Shown in pieces: positions 24,053 through 35,070 of a stretch of DNA of 64,000 nucleotides. The stretch is taken from assembly GCA_019915135.1 (NCBI GenBank), contig JAHLMK010000023.1:124001-188000 (forward strand), in the 5' to 3' direction. A program made the position numbers and the translations under genes. Each line of letters opens with the position of its first letter. Positions within the stretch are counted from its first letter, which is position 1. Below the pieces are notes generated by a model. The model saw only the letters and a program-made list of their open reading frames with translations. It searched no databases and was not told where the DNA came from. Source of the stretch: Strobilurus pachycystidiatus (taxonomy: Eukaryota; Basidiomycota; Agaricomycetes; Agaricales; Physalacriaceae).

Positions 24053-25624
24053 CTACTTGCTCTCGTCGACCTCCTCCAAACTTGCCTTGGCAAACTTATC
24101 CGTGAGGGTATCGCCAGAGTGACCATCAACAGATATGTCGTCCGTCTTCTTCAGCAACTCATCGTTGTGATGGTGCATAATCGACGCATCTTCCATAACC
24201 TCCTTGTCACTCTCCTCTTTATACCTTCGGACGTTGTTTGAGAGCTCCTGTGCTCCAGCGTCGAGGTGGCTGTTTGCCAGCGCTGACATACGGTTGAGAG
24301 CCGTGATACTGAAGGCAGCCTTACGCCATAGTTGTTTGGCATTGAGGGCTTTCTTGACAAACGGTAACAAGTCTGTCGGGCCTCCGCTGGGGCTAGTGGG
24401 ATCAGGAACAAAGTGGGGTGTGGTATCAGCCAACCACTAGCAAGGAATTTGGAGCAATTAGCGTTACTTGATCACCAGTAGCACTGCAGTCTGGGCGTAC
24501 CTTGTGTCGCAAAGCCTGCTCCGCGGTTGGGCGGTTGGAGGGATCAATGGTCAAGCACTCCCTAACGAAGTCTCGTGCGGTGTCGCTGACGTTAGCCCAA
24601 TACTCCTCGGGTTCGAACTTGTAGTCGCCAGCAATGATCGCTTCCATCTCCTGCTGCTGAGAGTCACGATCGAAGGGTGTGTATCCGGCAAGCAGGAAGT
24701 AGGTGATAACACCCATGGCCCAAACATCGACGGGCTTTCCGTGTCCGGCTTTTCCAGAGAATGTGAGTAGAGTTCACGAAAATGGGATATTGACACACTT
24801 TTCTTGAAGATTTCTGGTGCCATGTAACCAGGCGTACCGCATATCTCGGTCAATAGATTGAGTTTCTCCTCCTCCATCACACGACTAAGGCCAAAGTCCG
24901 CTATCATGATATCCGCTTCCTCGGCTTTAGTGCGGAAGAGCAAGTTTTCAGGTTTCAGGTCTAGGTTTATGAATGAGTGAGGCAGCACTGCGACTATGTA
25001 AATGATCACCTCTGTGGACGATACCCGATGCGTGGATATACTTGACGGCTTCAAAAATGGTTCGAACGAGAGAGGCGGCATCCCTAGCAGAGAGTTATTA
25101 TAGGACTGAGACTGGCATTTCAGGACTCACGCTTCATAGTAGTTGCCCTTGGCGCATATGCGATCGAACAATTCGCCCCCGGTGCACAAATCGAAACAGA
25201 GATAGAGGTTGTGGGACGTCTAACGAAGAGAATGAGGGTAGAATTAGAGAAAGATTCACAGCTGGATGTACCTCAAAGTAATCGCGCAGGGTGACAATGT
25301 TCTTGTGCCCACTGGATATCCTTTTGAGCACGGCGATCTCATTTCGGACCTACGATCGATGTGTATCAGCTCATGAAGAGGCGCCATGTCGATGAGACGC
25401 ACCATGTGTTCCCGGCCCTCCATGAGCTTCTTGTTGATGACCTTGCATGCGAAGTACTCTCCTGTCTTGACATGGATCGCCTCCTTAACGATAGCGTATG
25501 TCCCGCTTCCTAGTGTCTTGCCTGTGCGGTACTATGCACGCGCCCGAGAAGATCAGAAAACGCGCAATGTTCGGGATGAGTGCAGATCACATACCTGGCA
25601 TGGGACGGTCGTCGCTGGAGGCAT
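24053..25624 (-). CDS. Calcium/calmodulin-dependent protein kinase (CaMK1-like)
   Basis: 397-residue Ser/Thr kinase. Exons are 25624-25595, 25531-25403, 25349-25272, 25219-25131, 25083-25010, 24960-24799, 24748-24501 and 24436-24053. Kinase motifs in order: [13 protein letters not shown] (glycine loop), [11 protein letters not shown] (ATP-binding Lys), [10 protein letters not shown] (catalytic loop), [23 protein letters not shown] (activation segment with a Thr for an upstream kinase), [20 protein letters not shown]. The C-terminal 128 residues contain [22 protein letters not shown], a basic-hydrophobic stretch placed where CaMKs bind calmodulin and inhibit themselves. The family acts in calcium signalling. 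The start at 25624 opens [10 protein letters not shown] as in related mushroom kinases, but the frame stays open upstream and an added 5' exon from 26059 would splice in phase. Confidence 0.92.
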
Positions 25625-25687
25625 CGCAAATGATGGTGGTGGTTGGACGGAAGTGTTTGAAGTCACGGATATGTCCGTGGGTTTGTA

Positions 25688-26447
25688 CTAAATGGTAACA
25701 AGAGTGTGAGCGCTCAGGTTTTCCCTCGAGATGAGACTTTGTAGTCTAGAAGAAAAGCCTCCCCGATGTGGTCAAGGAGCAAGGAAGGATTGCCTACCGA
25801 CAGACACAGGACAAAAGGAGCCCGGGCGTTGCACAGCCACAAGCTGAAATTAGAATGACACTGGATATGCACTGACTTGGGTTGCGTTGCTCCTCTCGTC
25901 CCCAGTTTGCTCTTGGGTCGCCGCTTTGGTCGAAGTGTCCAAGGTCGACTTCTGTTGCTCTGGTTGGTTTCTGTCCTGTCTGTCGGCCGGTGTTGCGGAA
26001 CGCGAAGACCCTGCACTGTCTCGGTATGATCGCAGGTGTCGGCTTTGATGGGCGCCCATTGCTGTTGAGAAGTGCGTACTGCCACGTAAGTTCAGATGGA
26101 AGCGACAAGTATAGGTCAATGGTCAATGTGTCGTCAAGAGCTTGGGTTAAGTATCATTTTGCGTCATCTAAATTTCACACAGCCTCCAGGCCGGAACGTG
26201 TATTACGCGCCAAGAAGTATGAAGATGACCTCAACTCCTTTTACACGCATCGCCTCCGACGGCTTCCGGTGCTGCGGTTTACTTCAGAGTAGCTGTTTGA
26301 TTGAGTGTTTGTAAGTGCGGTAGCATCGGGCTACATAAATGAGCTACTTATGTGCCAAATAAGCGCGCTTTTGATATTGTTGATCCCTCAGCCTGAGCTT
26401 GTCGAATGTGGAATTGACTCTCATGTCCACGGTAAACGTACGCACAA
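25688..26447. other. Stretch upstream of kinase gene; possible 5' exon
   Basis: Holds the kinase promoter or leader. On the minus strand an ATG at 26059 opens 61 codons (MGAHQSRHLRSYRD...) ending at a good donor at 25876, which would join in phase to 25687. No other gene seen. Confidence 0.35.
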
Positions 26448-26539
26448 GGCGCTATAGCCAAGTGGTTACGGCGACAGATTAGAACTACCATTCCATCTGT
26501 TCCTCTTTGAGGGCGCAGGTTCAAATCCTGCTGGCGTCG
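26448..26539 (+). tRNA. tRNA-Ser, anticodon AGA, with intron
   Basis: A complete type II tRNA. Acceptor stem GGCGCTA pairs with TGGCGTC (two G-U pairs), followed by discriminator G at 26539. The D arm is GCC...GGC. The anticodon stem ACAGA pairs with TCTGT, and after removal of a 10-base intron (26485-26494) the loop reads TTAGAAA, anticodon AGA at 26481-26483. The variable arm is long (CCTC TTT GAGG), as expected for Ser. The T arm is GCAGG TTCAAAT CCTGC. The intron lies right after position 37, the standard place. A run of four T (26548-26551) follows as Pol III terminator. Confidence 0.93.
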
Positions 26540-26547
26540 TTTGAATG

Positions 26548-26551
26548 TTTT
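26548..26551 (+). terminator. Pol III T-run after tRNA-Ser
   Basis: Four T starting 9 bases after the tRNA 3' end; a second T4 lies at about 26563. This is the usual RNA polymerase III stop signal, inferred from position. Confidence 0.5.
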
Positions 26552-26669
26552 GGACAGAGACGTTTTGTCACTTCTACATGGGTGAACGACTCAGGACTGT
26601 CTAGGGTGGCGATCCGACTGTCTTCATCTTGATTCTTCGTAGAGGCTGGTGTCGAGACTATGGTGTAAC

Positions 26670-26760
26670 GTGTTTTAACTTTTTAAAAATTAATTAAGAA
26701 GTTGTTACTTGTAACTTTCAACTTTCAACTTCATTGTTCAAGTTTTAACTTGTTACTTTC
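26670..26760. repeat. Low-complexity tract of AACTT/GTTACTT units
   Basis: The sequence is built from repeated short words (AACTTT, CAACTT, TTAACTT, GTTACTT) on an A/T-rich base, unlike its surroundings. It may be the end of an old mobile element or a simple-sequence expansion. No coding capacity. Confidence 0.5.
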
Positions 26761-26818
26761 CAAAGTTTCCATTGTAAAGAACGAGCGCCGAGACTCGAGA
26801 GTCGACGACGTGCGTCGA

Positions 26819-26850
26819 CGACGAGTTACGAGTCCGACGAGTTACGAGTC
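26819..26850. repeat. Perfect 16-base tandem repeat, two copies
   Basis: CGACGAGTTACGAGTC occurs at 26819-26834 and again at 26835-26850. Around it (26790-27000) GTCGACGACG, CGACGAG and CCGACCGCCGA words recur, so the whole tract is a GACGA-rich satellite-like patch. Confidence 0.75.
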
Positions 26851-27004
26851 ACGACGAGGCCTCGAAGAGAACCGATTCTCGAGGGTCGGACAAGGCAGCA
26901 GCAACTGTCACTGCACCAGTGGCAATGAGCAGGCTCGAGCGACGAGCGTTCGTAGTACGAGGTCCAGGACCGACCGCCGACCGCCGACGAGATTCTGGTC
27001 TTGA

Positions 27005-27361
27005 TACGCGATGATAGTAGATCCTAGTCACAACATCTAAAAAGCAACAGTGAACATGGCATATGGAACACCGGGCCCTGGCACCGATTCAGCGCTATCA
27101 ACTTTCCCACTGTCGTTCAACGTTCGACGTCCGTCAGTGCTCCCGGTTAAACGGTCACACTCTCACCTTGACTGACAACTGTCGGATGTGTGAGCGGCAT
27201 ACTGAATCGTCACGCCACTAGTAGATTCGGGTAGCGCAGACGTGCAATATAATTGAGGGTGAAGATAGCCTCGTGGTTCGAAAGTTGGAACCGTCGACTG
27301 CATCTCATTCAACTGGAACTCCCGCTGAACCATGAAAGCCGTCAATATCATTCAAGTTAGT
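27005..27361. other. Intergenic downstream of carboxypeptidase gene
   Basis: No gene seen. The open frame 27163-27351 on the minus strand has no family features and lies in the 3' flank of the carboxypeptidase gene. Confidence 0.45.
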
Positions 27362-29549
27362 TTACAAGGTGCTGGTCTCATCTACATTTAGAATCAGTGT
27401 GGCAAAGAAGAGAATCATCTCCAAGAATGAGTCTAGCGCAATAGCTAAAGACGGTTTAGTCGTCTCGTTGTCTCAAACTGACGAGAGTTAGACTTACATT
27501 CATTGACAGTGTGAGCGCCGGCAAGAGGATTTGTACCCTTCCCAGAGCCGTGATGATTGTATCGGAAAATGTGGGGTGTCAACTTCCAATAGAAGCGAGT
27601 GTCTGTATTTCCGCTGGGCATTCCGGGTGCAATCGAGATGTTGTCTCCCTCCAAAGAGCGATGGGTATTGTACGTTGACTTGATGGTACCCGAGAGAAGC
27701 CTGTACGCTGTCGCCCTGTCTCCAATGAAAGGTGTCACAGGTGCAGGATTGAGCCCGCCAGGCGAGCTCAGGATGAGCTTTCCTTTCGCCGGGACATCCA
27801 TCTCGGTTATCTCGTCACCAAAGGCTCTGTAGGTCAAGTTATACTTGCTTGCCAGTTCGAGCAATAGCTCGGTATCGTGCTGCTTAGTCGCCTCGACCGT
27901 GCTGAGGTATTAAGTACAACAGCTACTGCATATCGATGTCAAGGAGAACACACCTTTGCGTCGATATACGATGATTGATGACGGCCCAGGCTTGTTCCGG
28001 AAGCGCGTTTGACTTAACACCTCCGTGTATCATGTCAATAGCAGTGGTTGTGCCAGCCAGACTCTTGAACACCACATCCCTGAACAGGACATCCTCGACG
28101 TCTCGCAAGGCTTCGTCGGAAGTAACGGACTTCTTGATGTCCTTTCGAAGCTGCTCAGGCAGGTCTACGGCGTATTCGGCGAAGCATTGGAATAGCTCGT
28201 AGGTGAGGGTGCCTCTATCCTGCGTGGTCGTATGAGTAAGCGAATTAATGGTTTTTAGAGATGAAATGCAAACCAGATGAACGGCGAAGGGCTTCTCTTC
28301 GAACTCCACGAGTAGGCGTGAAAGGATACCAATACCCGTGTGCGCTGGGGGAACGCTACTGTGTCCACCCGGTGTGTCCACCTGAACTTGAACGTTCGTA
28401 GAGCCCTTCTCAGCGACACCTGGTGTGGCGAAAGCAGAGCCAAATTGCTCCATATAACCTCCTCCCTCATCGACGATCATGGCAATGGAGTTCTCGCCGT
28501 ACTTTTCGACAATCTTGTCGTATAAAGACCCAGCGCCCTTGGGAGCAATTTAGTCCAAGAGTCGAAGTCGATTAGTTGCGAACATGAACGCACCCTGTAA
28601 CCGCCTCCTTCTTCGTCATACCCTGTAACATGGTCAGTTCGGGTCAATAGACCATGCAAATGACCTCACCAAAGGCAAATATCAGCGTCCTTGTTGGCTT
28701 GAAATCATTTTCAAGTATGAGTTCTGTGGCCGAAAGAATTCCGATGAGGCCGCTCTTGTCGTCAGACGAGCCGCGTCCCCAGATACGCTCTCCGTCAAAA
28801 TGACCGGAGAAAGCAGGATATGACCACTGGTCGGCAGTCTCTGGGTTAACAGGAACGACATCTAGACGCGGAGTCAGACACCGTTCCGACATCTCTGAGC
28901 ATCTTACGCACCAGAGTGAGCCAGAAGAAGTAAAGGCTTGAGGCTCTCGTCGCTACCCTTGAGAGTGTACAACAATGCCCATGAATTGACTGCCTCTCGC
29001 TCAAAAGTCTTGTGACTACGTTGTTCGTCAGCCGGTGAGGAGAAGTGCAAAACATAGATAGCTTACACGAGCGGGAACGCTTTCAAGAGATACTCGTGGA
29101 ATTTAGCGTGTATTTCGAAGCGGGGGTCTTCCCCTACCTCACCCATCCCGTCGAAAGTCTCAGTCCTGCACGCTATCAGTGTGACGTTACTATGTTGGCC
29201 ATTGGAAGGTTACCTACGGAATCTGTACAGCCCCGCCCAACCAAGAGACGGCCCTCTCCTTAAAGCTTTCGCTAGAGATAGCGGCGGCGGTCACTTTCCA
29301 CAATCCGGCATTCTCCTCTGGGACAAGAGGCGCAACTTGAACGCAAGGTGCTTCTGGCTCCGTCACAGTTGCGTGCAGGCGCTCAAGCAAGCAGTGTCCA
29401 TAACCCTTGTAGAGCGAAAGAGCAGCGATGGTAGTAACACCTAGCAGCGCGTACGCGTGCTTGACGAGGATGGAGGGTTTGCTTCGCTTTGAGCGCACAA
29501 CATCATTTGAGGGCAGCAAGTATTCGACGTCCGCTGGCGCCTTTGCCAT
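27362..29549 (-). CDS. CPS1: Carboxypeptidase S-like M20 metallopeptidase
   Basis: 590-residue zinc exopeptidase of family M20, like yeast vacuolar carboxypeptidase S (Gly-X carboxypeptidase). Exons are 29549-29218, 29165-29067, 29015-28912, 28861-28670, 28622-28594, 28537-28274, 28219-27954, 27901-27498 and 27444-27362. A single membrane anchor (AYALLGVTTIAALSLYKGYG) follows a basic patch near residue 25, as in CPS1, whose body is in the vacuole lumen. Zinc and catalytic motifs: LLAHSDVVPV near 175, IWGRGSSDDKSG, GYDEEGGGY, MIVDEGGGYMEQ, and a His in VNHRISTQR-like AVINHRIS and GAHTVNE near the end. IPTETFDGMGEVGEDPRF is a family signature. It would release C-terminal residues from peptides for nitrogen reuse. 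The 29-base exon 28622-28594 is very short but needed for frame. Confidence 0.92.
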
Positions 29550-30073
29550 GATGACTGTAGGTCTGAGCTTACACGCAAGGAAATGGGAGGGAAAGGATCA
29601 TTCAGATAACTAACACTAACGGGCCGACATGCCTTAGGCAATTCATGACGCGACTACATTGCCGGCTTGCGTACGTTGGTTAACTTACAAGCCAGATATC
29701 GAAGACCTGGTGAAGGAACGCGCTTTGGCGTGTTGACAAAATTGGTTGCCTTGAAGGGCTCACAGGCAAAGGTTCGAGCGCTATATACAGAATGTAAGTA
29801 AGCACGATACGTTTTGAATGCAAAGAGGTACTCTCACAGTCTAACATCCGGTTGCACGATAATCGCGCCATATATGACCATCACTCATTTTCCCGAGGGA
29901 TCCAATAAGGAAGCTAGATGGCGGGATGGCGGAAACCACTGTCGGGCGCAAGAGGCCAAGCTCCAAATCCCAGGTCAGATGATCCTGCCAAACATCGGCC
30001 TGTGATTCTTCGCCAATGAGATCATTCGCATTTCGGGTAACCGCCGCCTACATTCCTTTCCTTACTACACACC
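29550..30073. promoter_or_regulatory. Divergent intergenic region, CPS1 and ETF-QO genes
   Basis: 524 bases between two outward-facing starts; no gene seen. It should carry both promoters. No clear TATA box was identified. Confidence 0.45.
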
Positions 30074-32476
30074 ATGCTCCGCTCGAGGAGGTTTCTCGGC
30101 GGCGCCGTACCACGCCACACGCTACGCCGACACCTACATCGCACTCTGTCGCGTCGGGATGCCGAATTGTACAATCCGAAGACAGTCGAACGGGCGGAAG
30201 ACGAAGTGGACGTGTGTATCGTCGGTGCAGGGCCCGCTGGGCTCAGCGCCGCCATCAGAATCAAACAGATGGAACAGGAAAAGGGTAAAGAAGTCAGAGT
30301 GGTCGTACTAGAGAAGGGAGGTGAAGTAGGTGAGTGCTGTCGGTGTTGATCTCCCTTCAATATCCAATGACTATGCTCAGGATCCCACATACTCTCTGGC
30401 TGTGTACTCGAACCCCGCGCTTTGTACGAATTGCTTGGAGATCCCTCGACATATGAATCTACCTATGGCTCCAAAGCACCGCTTGGACAGGCAGCCACTT
30501 CCAGCAAGATGCTCTACTTGACCGATAAATATGCGCTTCCGATCCCCCATCCTCCACAAATGAGCAACAAAGGCTAGTCTTCAGTCCTTTCCCAAGCTGT
30601 GTCGCTTATGATTCGCGTAGGAAATTACATCATATCCTTGTCTGCGTTCACTCGGTGGCTGGCTACCATCGCCGAGGAGCATTATGGCGTCGAAATTTAC
30701 CCCGGCTTCTCTGGTGCAGGACTGCTTTTCAGCGGAGAGCCCGATGCAGAGGACCCTTGGGCCAAGTGGGCCGGGAAATGGGGTAAGGATGTCACGCGAA
30801 TCAACCCCACACCGGCCAGCCCTATAGGGATGGTTCAAAGCGTTCAAGGCGTCTCGACGAACGATGTTGGTATATCACGAGCGGGTCATTTGAAGGCGAA
30901 CTTTGAACCGGGACTGGCCTTCAAATCCAAAGTGACCCTTCTCGCCGAGGGCGCTCACGGAAGTCTCAGCAAACTTGCGCTTGCAAAGTATGGTTTGAGG
31001 AACGAGAGTGAACCTCAAACATACGGCTTTGGCTTGAAGGAAATCTGGCGTGTTGCCCCCGATGGTGGAGTTGCTTCCATTTGGGGAACCGTGATAATCT
31101 CATCTTTTTTTCACAGATGGCAGCACGAACGATGGGAAATATAGACCCGGGGAGGTCGTACACACCCTCGGATTCCCACTCGACAATCAAACTTACGGCG
31201 GCGGATGGGTGTACCATATGGAAGGCGGTCTTGTCAGTCTTGGTCTTGTATTGGGCGCGGACTGGAAGAATCCATACCGAGAGCCCTACCGCGATCTCCA
31301 AAAAATGAAGCACCATCCTTACCTCCGCAAGCTTCTGTCACCCTCGAACACGTTCACCCCCTCGCGCATTGCCTACGGAGCTCGCACTCTATCGGAAGGC
31401 GGCCTTCAATCTGTTCCCCTTCTGCACTTCCCGGGAGGCGCTTTGATCGGTTGCTCCGCAGGATTCGTCAATATTGCCAAGATCAAGGGAGTTCACAATG
31501 CCATGAAGACGGGCATGCTAGGCGGTGAGGGTGCCTTCGATGCGCTCTTCCCGGCAGATGGATCTGAGCCAGATTCTTCTAAACCGGCTGATCTGTCGTC
31601 TTACTCGGAGGCCTTCAAGAAGTCGTGGGTGTATGAGGATTTGAACGAGGTTCGAAACATGCGACCGTCTTTTGCCACTAGTTTGGGCTTGTGGGGTGGC
31701 GTTGCATGGTCCGGTCTAGACTCTCTTTTGATCAAAGGCAAGGGTCCTTGGACGTTCCGCCACACAACAGAGTCAGAGAGAACCAAATATATTGTGAGGA
31801 TCTATCTATTCTGATTTACAGACACTAACCGCGTAAGCAGAATTCCTCGCCATCATTCGATTCAGTACACACAGAACTCGCGTCAAAACACAAACCAATC
31901 GAATATCCACCTTACGAACCCCCCCTTTCCACAGATTTGATGACCAGCGTCATGTTGACGGGCACTAGTCACGTTGAAGATCAAGTGCCCCATCTACGCG
32001 TAGCTAAATCAGCAGATTATGTAGATGAGTGGTACGGCGAGAGCGAACCTGCTTCTATCGAAGACATCACCAAGCGAAAGCAAGAGCACGTCAAGCTTAA
32101 TGTTGAAGAGTTTGCTGGTCTCCTTGGTCATGCATGCCCGGCCGGAGTTTACGAATATGTTGACGACGATGTAGGTGTCATTCGCCTGCTCTAACCCAAT
32201 GCTGACCATCACCAGAACTCAGCCGAAGGACATAACGGGAAGAAGCTTGTCATAAACGCGCAGGTTCGTACATGTGTCTACCAAAGAATGACCGAGTGGC
32301 TGAGCAGGCTTTATTTATGCAGAATTGTATTCACTGCAAACTCTGTGACGTGAAGGTGCCGACTCAAGATATAACTTGGACTGTTCCGGAGGGCGGAGGG
32401 GGTCCCAAATACAGTATGTTGTCCTGTTCCAATTCTTGTGTACTCACCTAAGCGTTCGCATATAGCTGTGACCTAA
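30074..32476 (+). CDS. Electron transfer flavoprotein-ubiquinone oxidoreductase (ETF-QO)
   Basis: 682-residue mitochondrial inner-membrane enzyme that passes electrons from ETF to ubiquinone during fatty acid and amino acid oxidation. Exons are 30074-30329, 30381-30572, 30621-31064, 31117-31793, 31841-32170, 32216-32263, 32323-32413 and 32466-32476. The first about 35 residues are Arg-rich and lack acid residues, fitting a mitochondrial import signal. FAD site: [13 protein letters not shown] (Gly51-Gly56). Middle marks: [61 protein letters not shown]-terminal 4Fe-4S cluster: CPAGVYEY, then [15 protein letters not shown] and [12 protein letters not shown]. The second intron (30573-30620) has a GC donor, required to join NKG to NYIISL. 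The last exon has only 11 bases (end TVT), and its join is canonical. Confidence 0.96.
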
Positions 32477-32746
32477 CATCGGCTCTCGATGGGACAAAAA
32501 GTAGCTTTGAATATACCTAATGTGTACATAATTCTTTCGCTGACAGACAAGCATTGTCAAGCGCTACCCTTTCCGACAATCGCTACCCTAACCATTTGAT
32601 TGTCGGTTTTAACTGCCTATCATAACCCTTTTGGAGAAATTGCTTGACATACCGGTGCCAATCTGGATGCAATGAAAGTATCAAAATGAAGTTCCCGCTA
32701 CCGCTGGTGTCAATTATACAGGGAACGATCGTTCCCACGCAAATCA
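32477..32746. other. Intergenic, ETF-QO end to histidinol phosphatase start
   Basis: 270 bases with no gene seen; presumably 3' end and next promoter. Confidence 0.4.
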
Positions 32747-33782
32747 ATGCCTTTCAGTCACCACTCTCACTCTGGTCAATTCTGCAAGCACGCCTCGGGG
32801 ACCTTGGAAGAGGTCGTTCTGGAAGCAATCAGAAAGAAATTCCAGGTTTTTGGGCTCACAGAACATGTTCCACGATACCGTATTGAAGATCTATATCCTG
32901 AAGAGGTACTCGCATTTGTCTCGTCACCGCGTTTGACCATAACCATCATACGGCAGAACGGCCTCACAGCCGACGACCTTGAAACGCAATTTCGGGCTTT
33001 CCTTGTGGAGGCCTTCCGCTTGAAGAAAAAATTCGCGGGCGATATCAACTTGCTAATCGGCTTGGAAACCGAGTACATCACATCGCTCGACCTAGAACGA
33101 TTGCAGGCCTTCTTGGGAAGCGTTGAGTACGTCGTTGGATCCATACATCACGTCAACGGCATACCCATCGACTTTGATCTTACTACCTTCCAAAAAGCGT
33201 TGAACGTCGGGAACTTCGCCACCGCAGACGAGGCGCAGGAGGCGTTCCTATGCAGCTATTTCGACGCGCAGTACACGCTTCTACGTACTCTGAGACCGGA
33301 AATCATCGGACACTTCGACCTCTGCCGTCTCTATAATCCTTCCATTCAATTTTCAGACTATCCATCTGTGGAGAAATTAGTGGAACGAAATGTCATCGAA
33401 GCGGTCCAGAACGGCGCGTTATTCGAAGTCAACGCAGCCGCATTCAGAAAGAACTGGGACACCGCTTACCCTGGAAGAGATGTTGTCGATGTGAGTCCAT
33501 TTGAGTCATTTTGGAGTGTGGCTCTCCATCTGACTGCGATCTGCACTAAAGATCATCTTGAAACACGGTGGTCGTTTCACGCTCTCCGACGATAGCCATG
33601 GTCCCCACATGGTTGGCCTGAACTATCACCGCGCTGCTGCTTATTTGCGAAGCGTCAACGTCTCCGAACTCTGGTACCTGCAAAGGGCTCACGAATCGAA
33701 CGCCGCCGGGCGTAATGTTCATCCCGTCCGGCTGCCAGGGAATTGGTGGGAGCATAGCTTTTGGCAGCAGCAGACTGATTGA
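32747..33782 (+). CDS. HIS2: Histidinol-phosphatase (PHP family)
   Basis: 324-residue enzyme of histidine synthesis; it removes phosphate from L-histidinol phosphate. Exons are 32747-33490 and 33552-33782. The PHP metal site is visible: MPFSHHSHSGQFC at the start (two His pairs), GLTEHVPRY near residue 43, LIGLETEYI, YVVGSIHHVNG, EIIGHFDLCRLYN, and LSDDSHGPHMVGLNY in the second exon. These supply the His, Glu and Asp ligands for the metal cluster. Length and order match yeast HIS2-type phosphatases. The ATG at 32747 is the one that starts directly before the HSHSG metal motif, as in homologues. Confidence 0.94.
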
Positions 33783-34516
33783 GTGACGTGTCTTACTGTC
33801 GGCGGGTATTATCATCGAGCTTGTGGCGTACTTAGAAGGGGCCTGAGGTAATGACTGCAAAGTCAGTGTGCGCACCCTTGCCAGTCATCAAAGCATTTAG
33901 CGATTGTCGGCCTCCCCACTACTTGATTGACAGCAATCACGAAATTAATCAGGCTTCAAACTAGCTCGATACAAACCTACAGAACACTGGGGGCGTAGGC
34001 GTTCCTCTCGCGGTATGTACACTTGGGGATATACTAAGGGCGGAGCGTTTGGCCGCGAATCTATCACTGCGAAAGACGCGTGCACCTAGACGCGACATTC
34101 TTCACGTCGTACTCGGTAAGGACAAGCACACAAAGGATCGTACGCCCCAAGACCGAACAACTTCGGACCAAGCAGTCATTTATACGTCCAGTGAGTCTTC
34201 AAGTCAACGTCAAGTCTTCCCGTGCCAACCTTCACATGATTTCATCCCGACGACTGAATACGACCGGTCCAAAACAGAACGAGACCAGCGACCAGAAGCG
34301 CCTTCTCTTAATTGCCCGGATGATGAATACGTACACGGTTTTCAGACAATTTTGACAGTTATTACTGTCGACATCCCGTATGAAGGAGCGGACTGGCATG
34401 TTAAACCCATCTGCGCAACTGACTATTGCCCTTACCCCTTATGTGGCGCGGCGCCCAGTCTCGAATTGAAGGGTATAAAGGGCAGCCCCTTGGATTCTCT
34501 TCACAAGAAATCATCA
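33783..34516. other. Stretch upstream of small Cys-rich gene
   Basis: No confident gene. A plus-strand frame is open from 34049 and runs into the Cys-rich gene, so a longer N terminus is possible, but the added part shows no family pattern. Confidence 0.4.
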
Positions 34517-34835
34517 ATGTGTTTCCGAAAACTTGAGAACACCAAGCACAGCTGCGGCCACGACACAACTCACGGAGATCATCTGGTTCGTTGACCGACT
34601 CCTTACTTGCCGTTGTTACTCAACATACACAGGTGGATTGCCAGTCTCGAAACTGTCGATACAGTTCTCAGCACCTGAGTCATCAACATGATTGCAAGAA
34701 TACATGTAAACAATGGTGCGACTTCTGTATTTTCTGGTGAATTAAGCTAACAATCGGCTCTTCTCAAGGCTGCGTCCACCAGTGAACGTCGTTACTCGAA
34801 AGAGCCCAAACAAATGCTATCACTGCACGTCTTGA
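34517..34835 (+). CDS. Small cysteine-rich protein, unknown function
   Basis: 72 residues from exons 34517-34585, 34633-34715 and 34769-34835. Cys/His spacing is regular: KHSCGHD, VDCQSRNCRYSSQH, HDCKNTCKQW and KCYHC, which looks like a metal-binding or knotted small protein. Small proteins with a GCGH...VDC...CR..S.H...C..C..TC pattern are common in mushrooms and have no known role. The three exons share one frame and the splice sites are canonical, and the conserved Cys cross the joins. There is no signal peptide at this start, so it is likely intracellular. The start is the first ATG before the Cys region; the open frame extends further upstream. Confidence 0.6.
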
Positions 34836-35070
34836 GGCGGCGCCGATACGGACGTCAATATAGGCCCGGAACCATGGAATAGATGCTCGCTACTGATAAA
34901 AAGATAATTGAACATGGTAACTTAGAAGTAGAATATCTCCGAATTTCAATAGTAAATAATGTGCCTGCCGAGTTGACCTATCTTATCATCTTGCGCTTCG
35001 GACGAGCAACGCGGTTGTCCGATCAGAAAGCTCCAGGAAGGCACACCTGTCTTCTCTCTCTCCAGCCACC
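34836..35070. other. Intergenic before URC4
   Basis: 235 bases, no gene seen. Contains the putative URC4 promoter. Confidence 0.4.
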
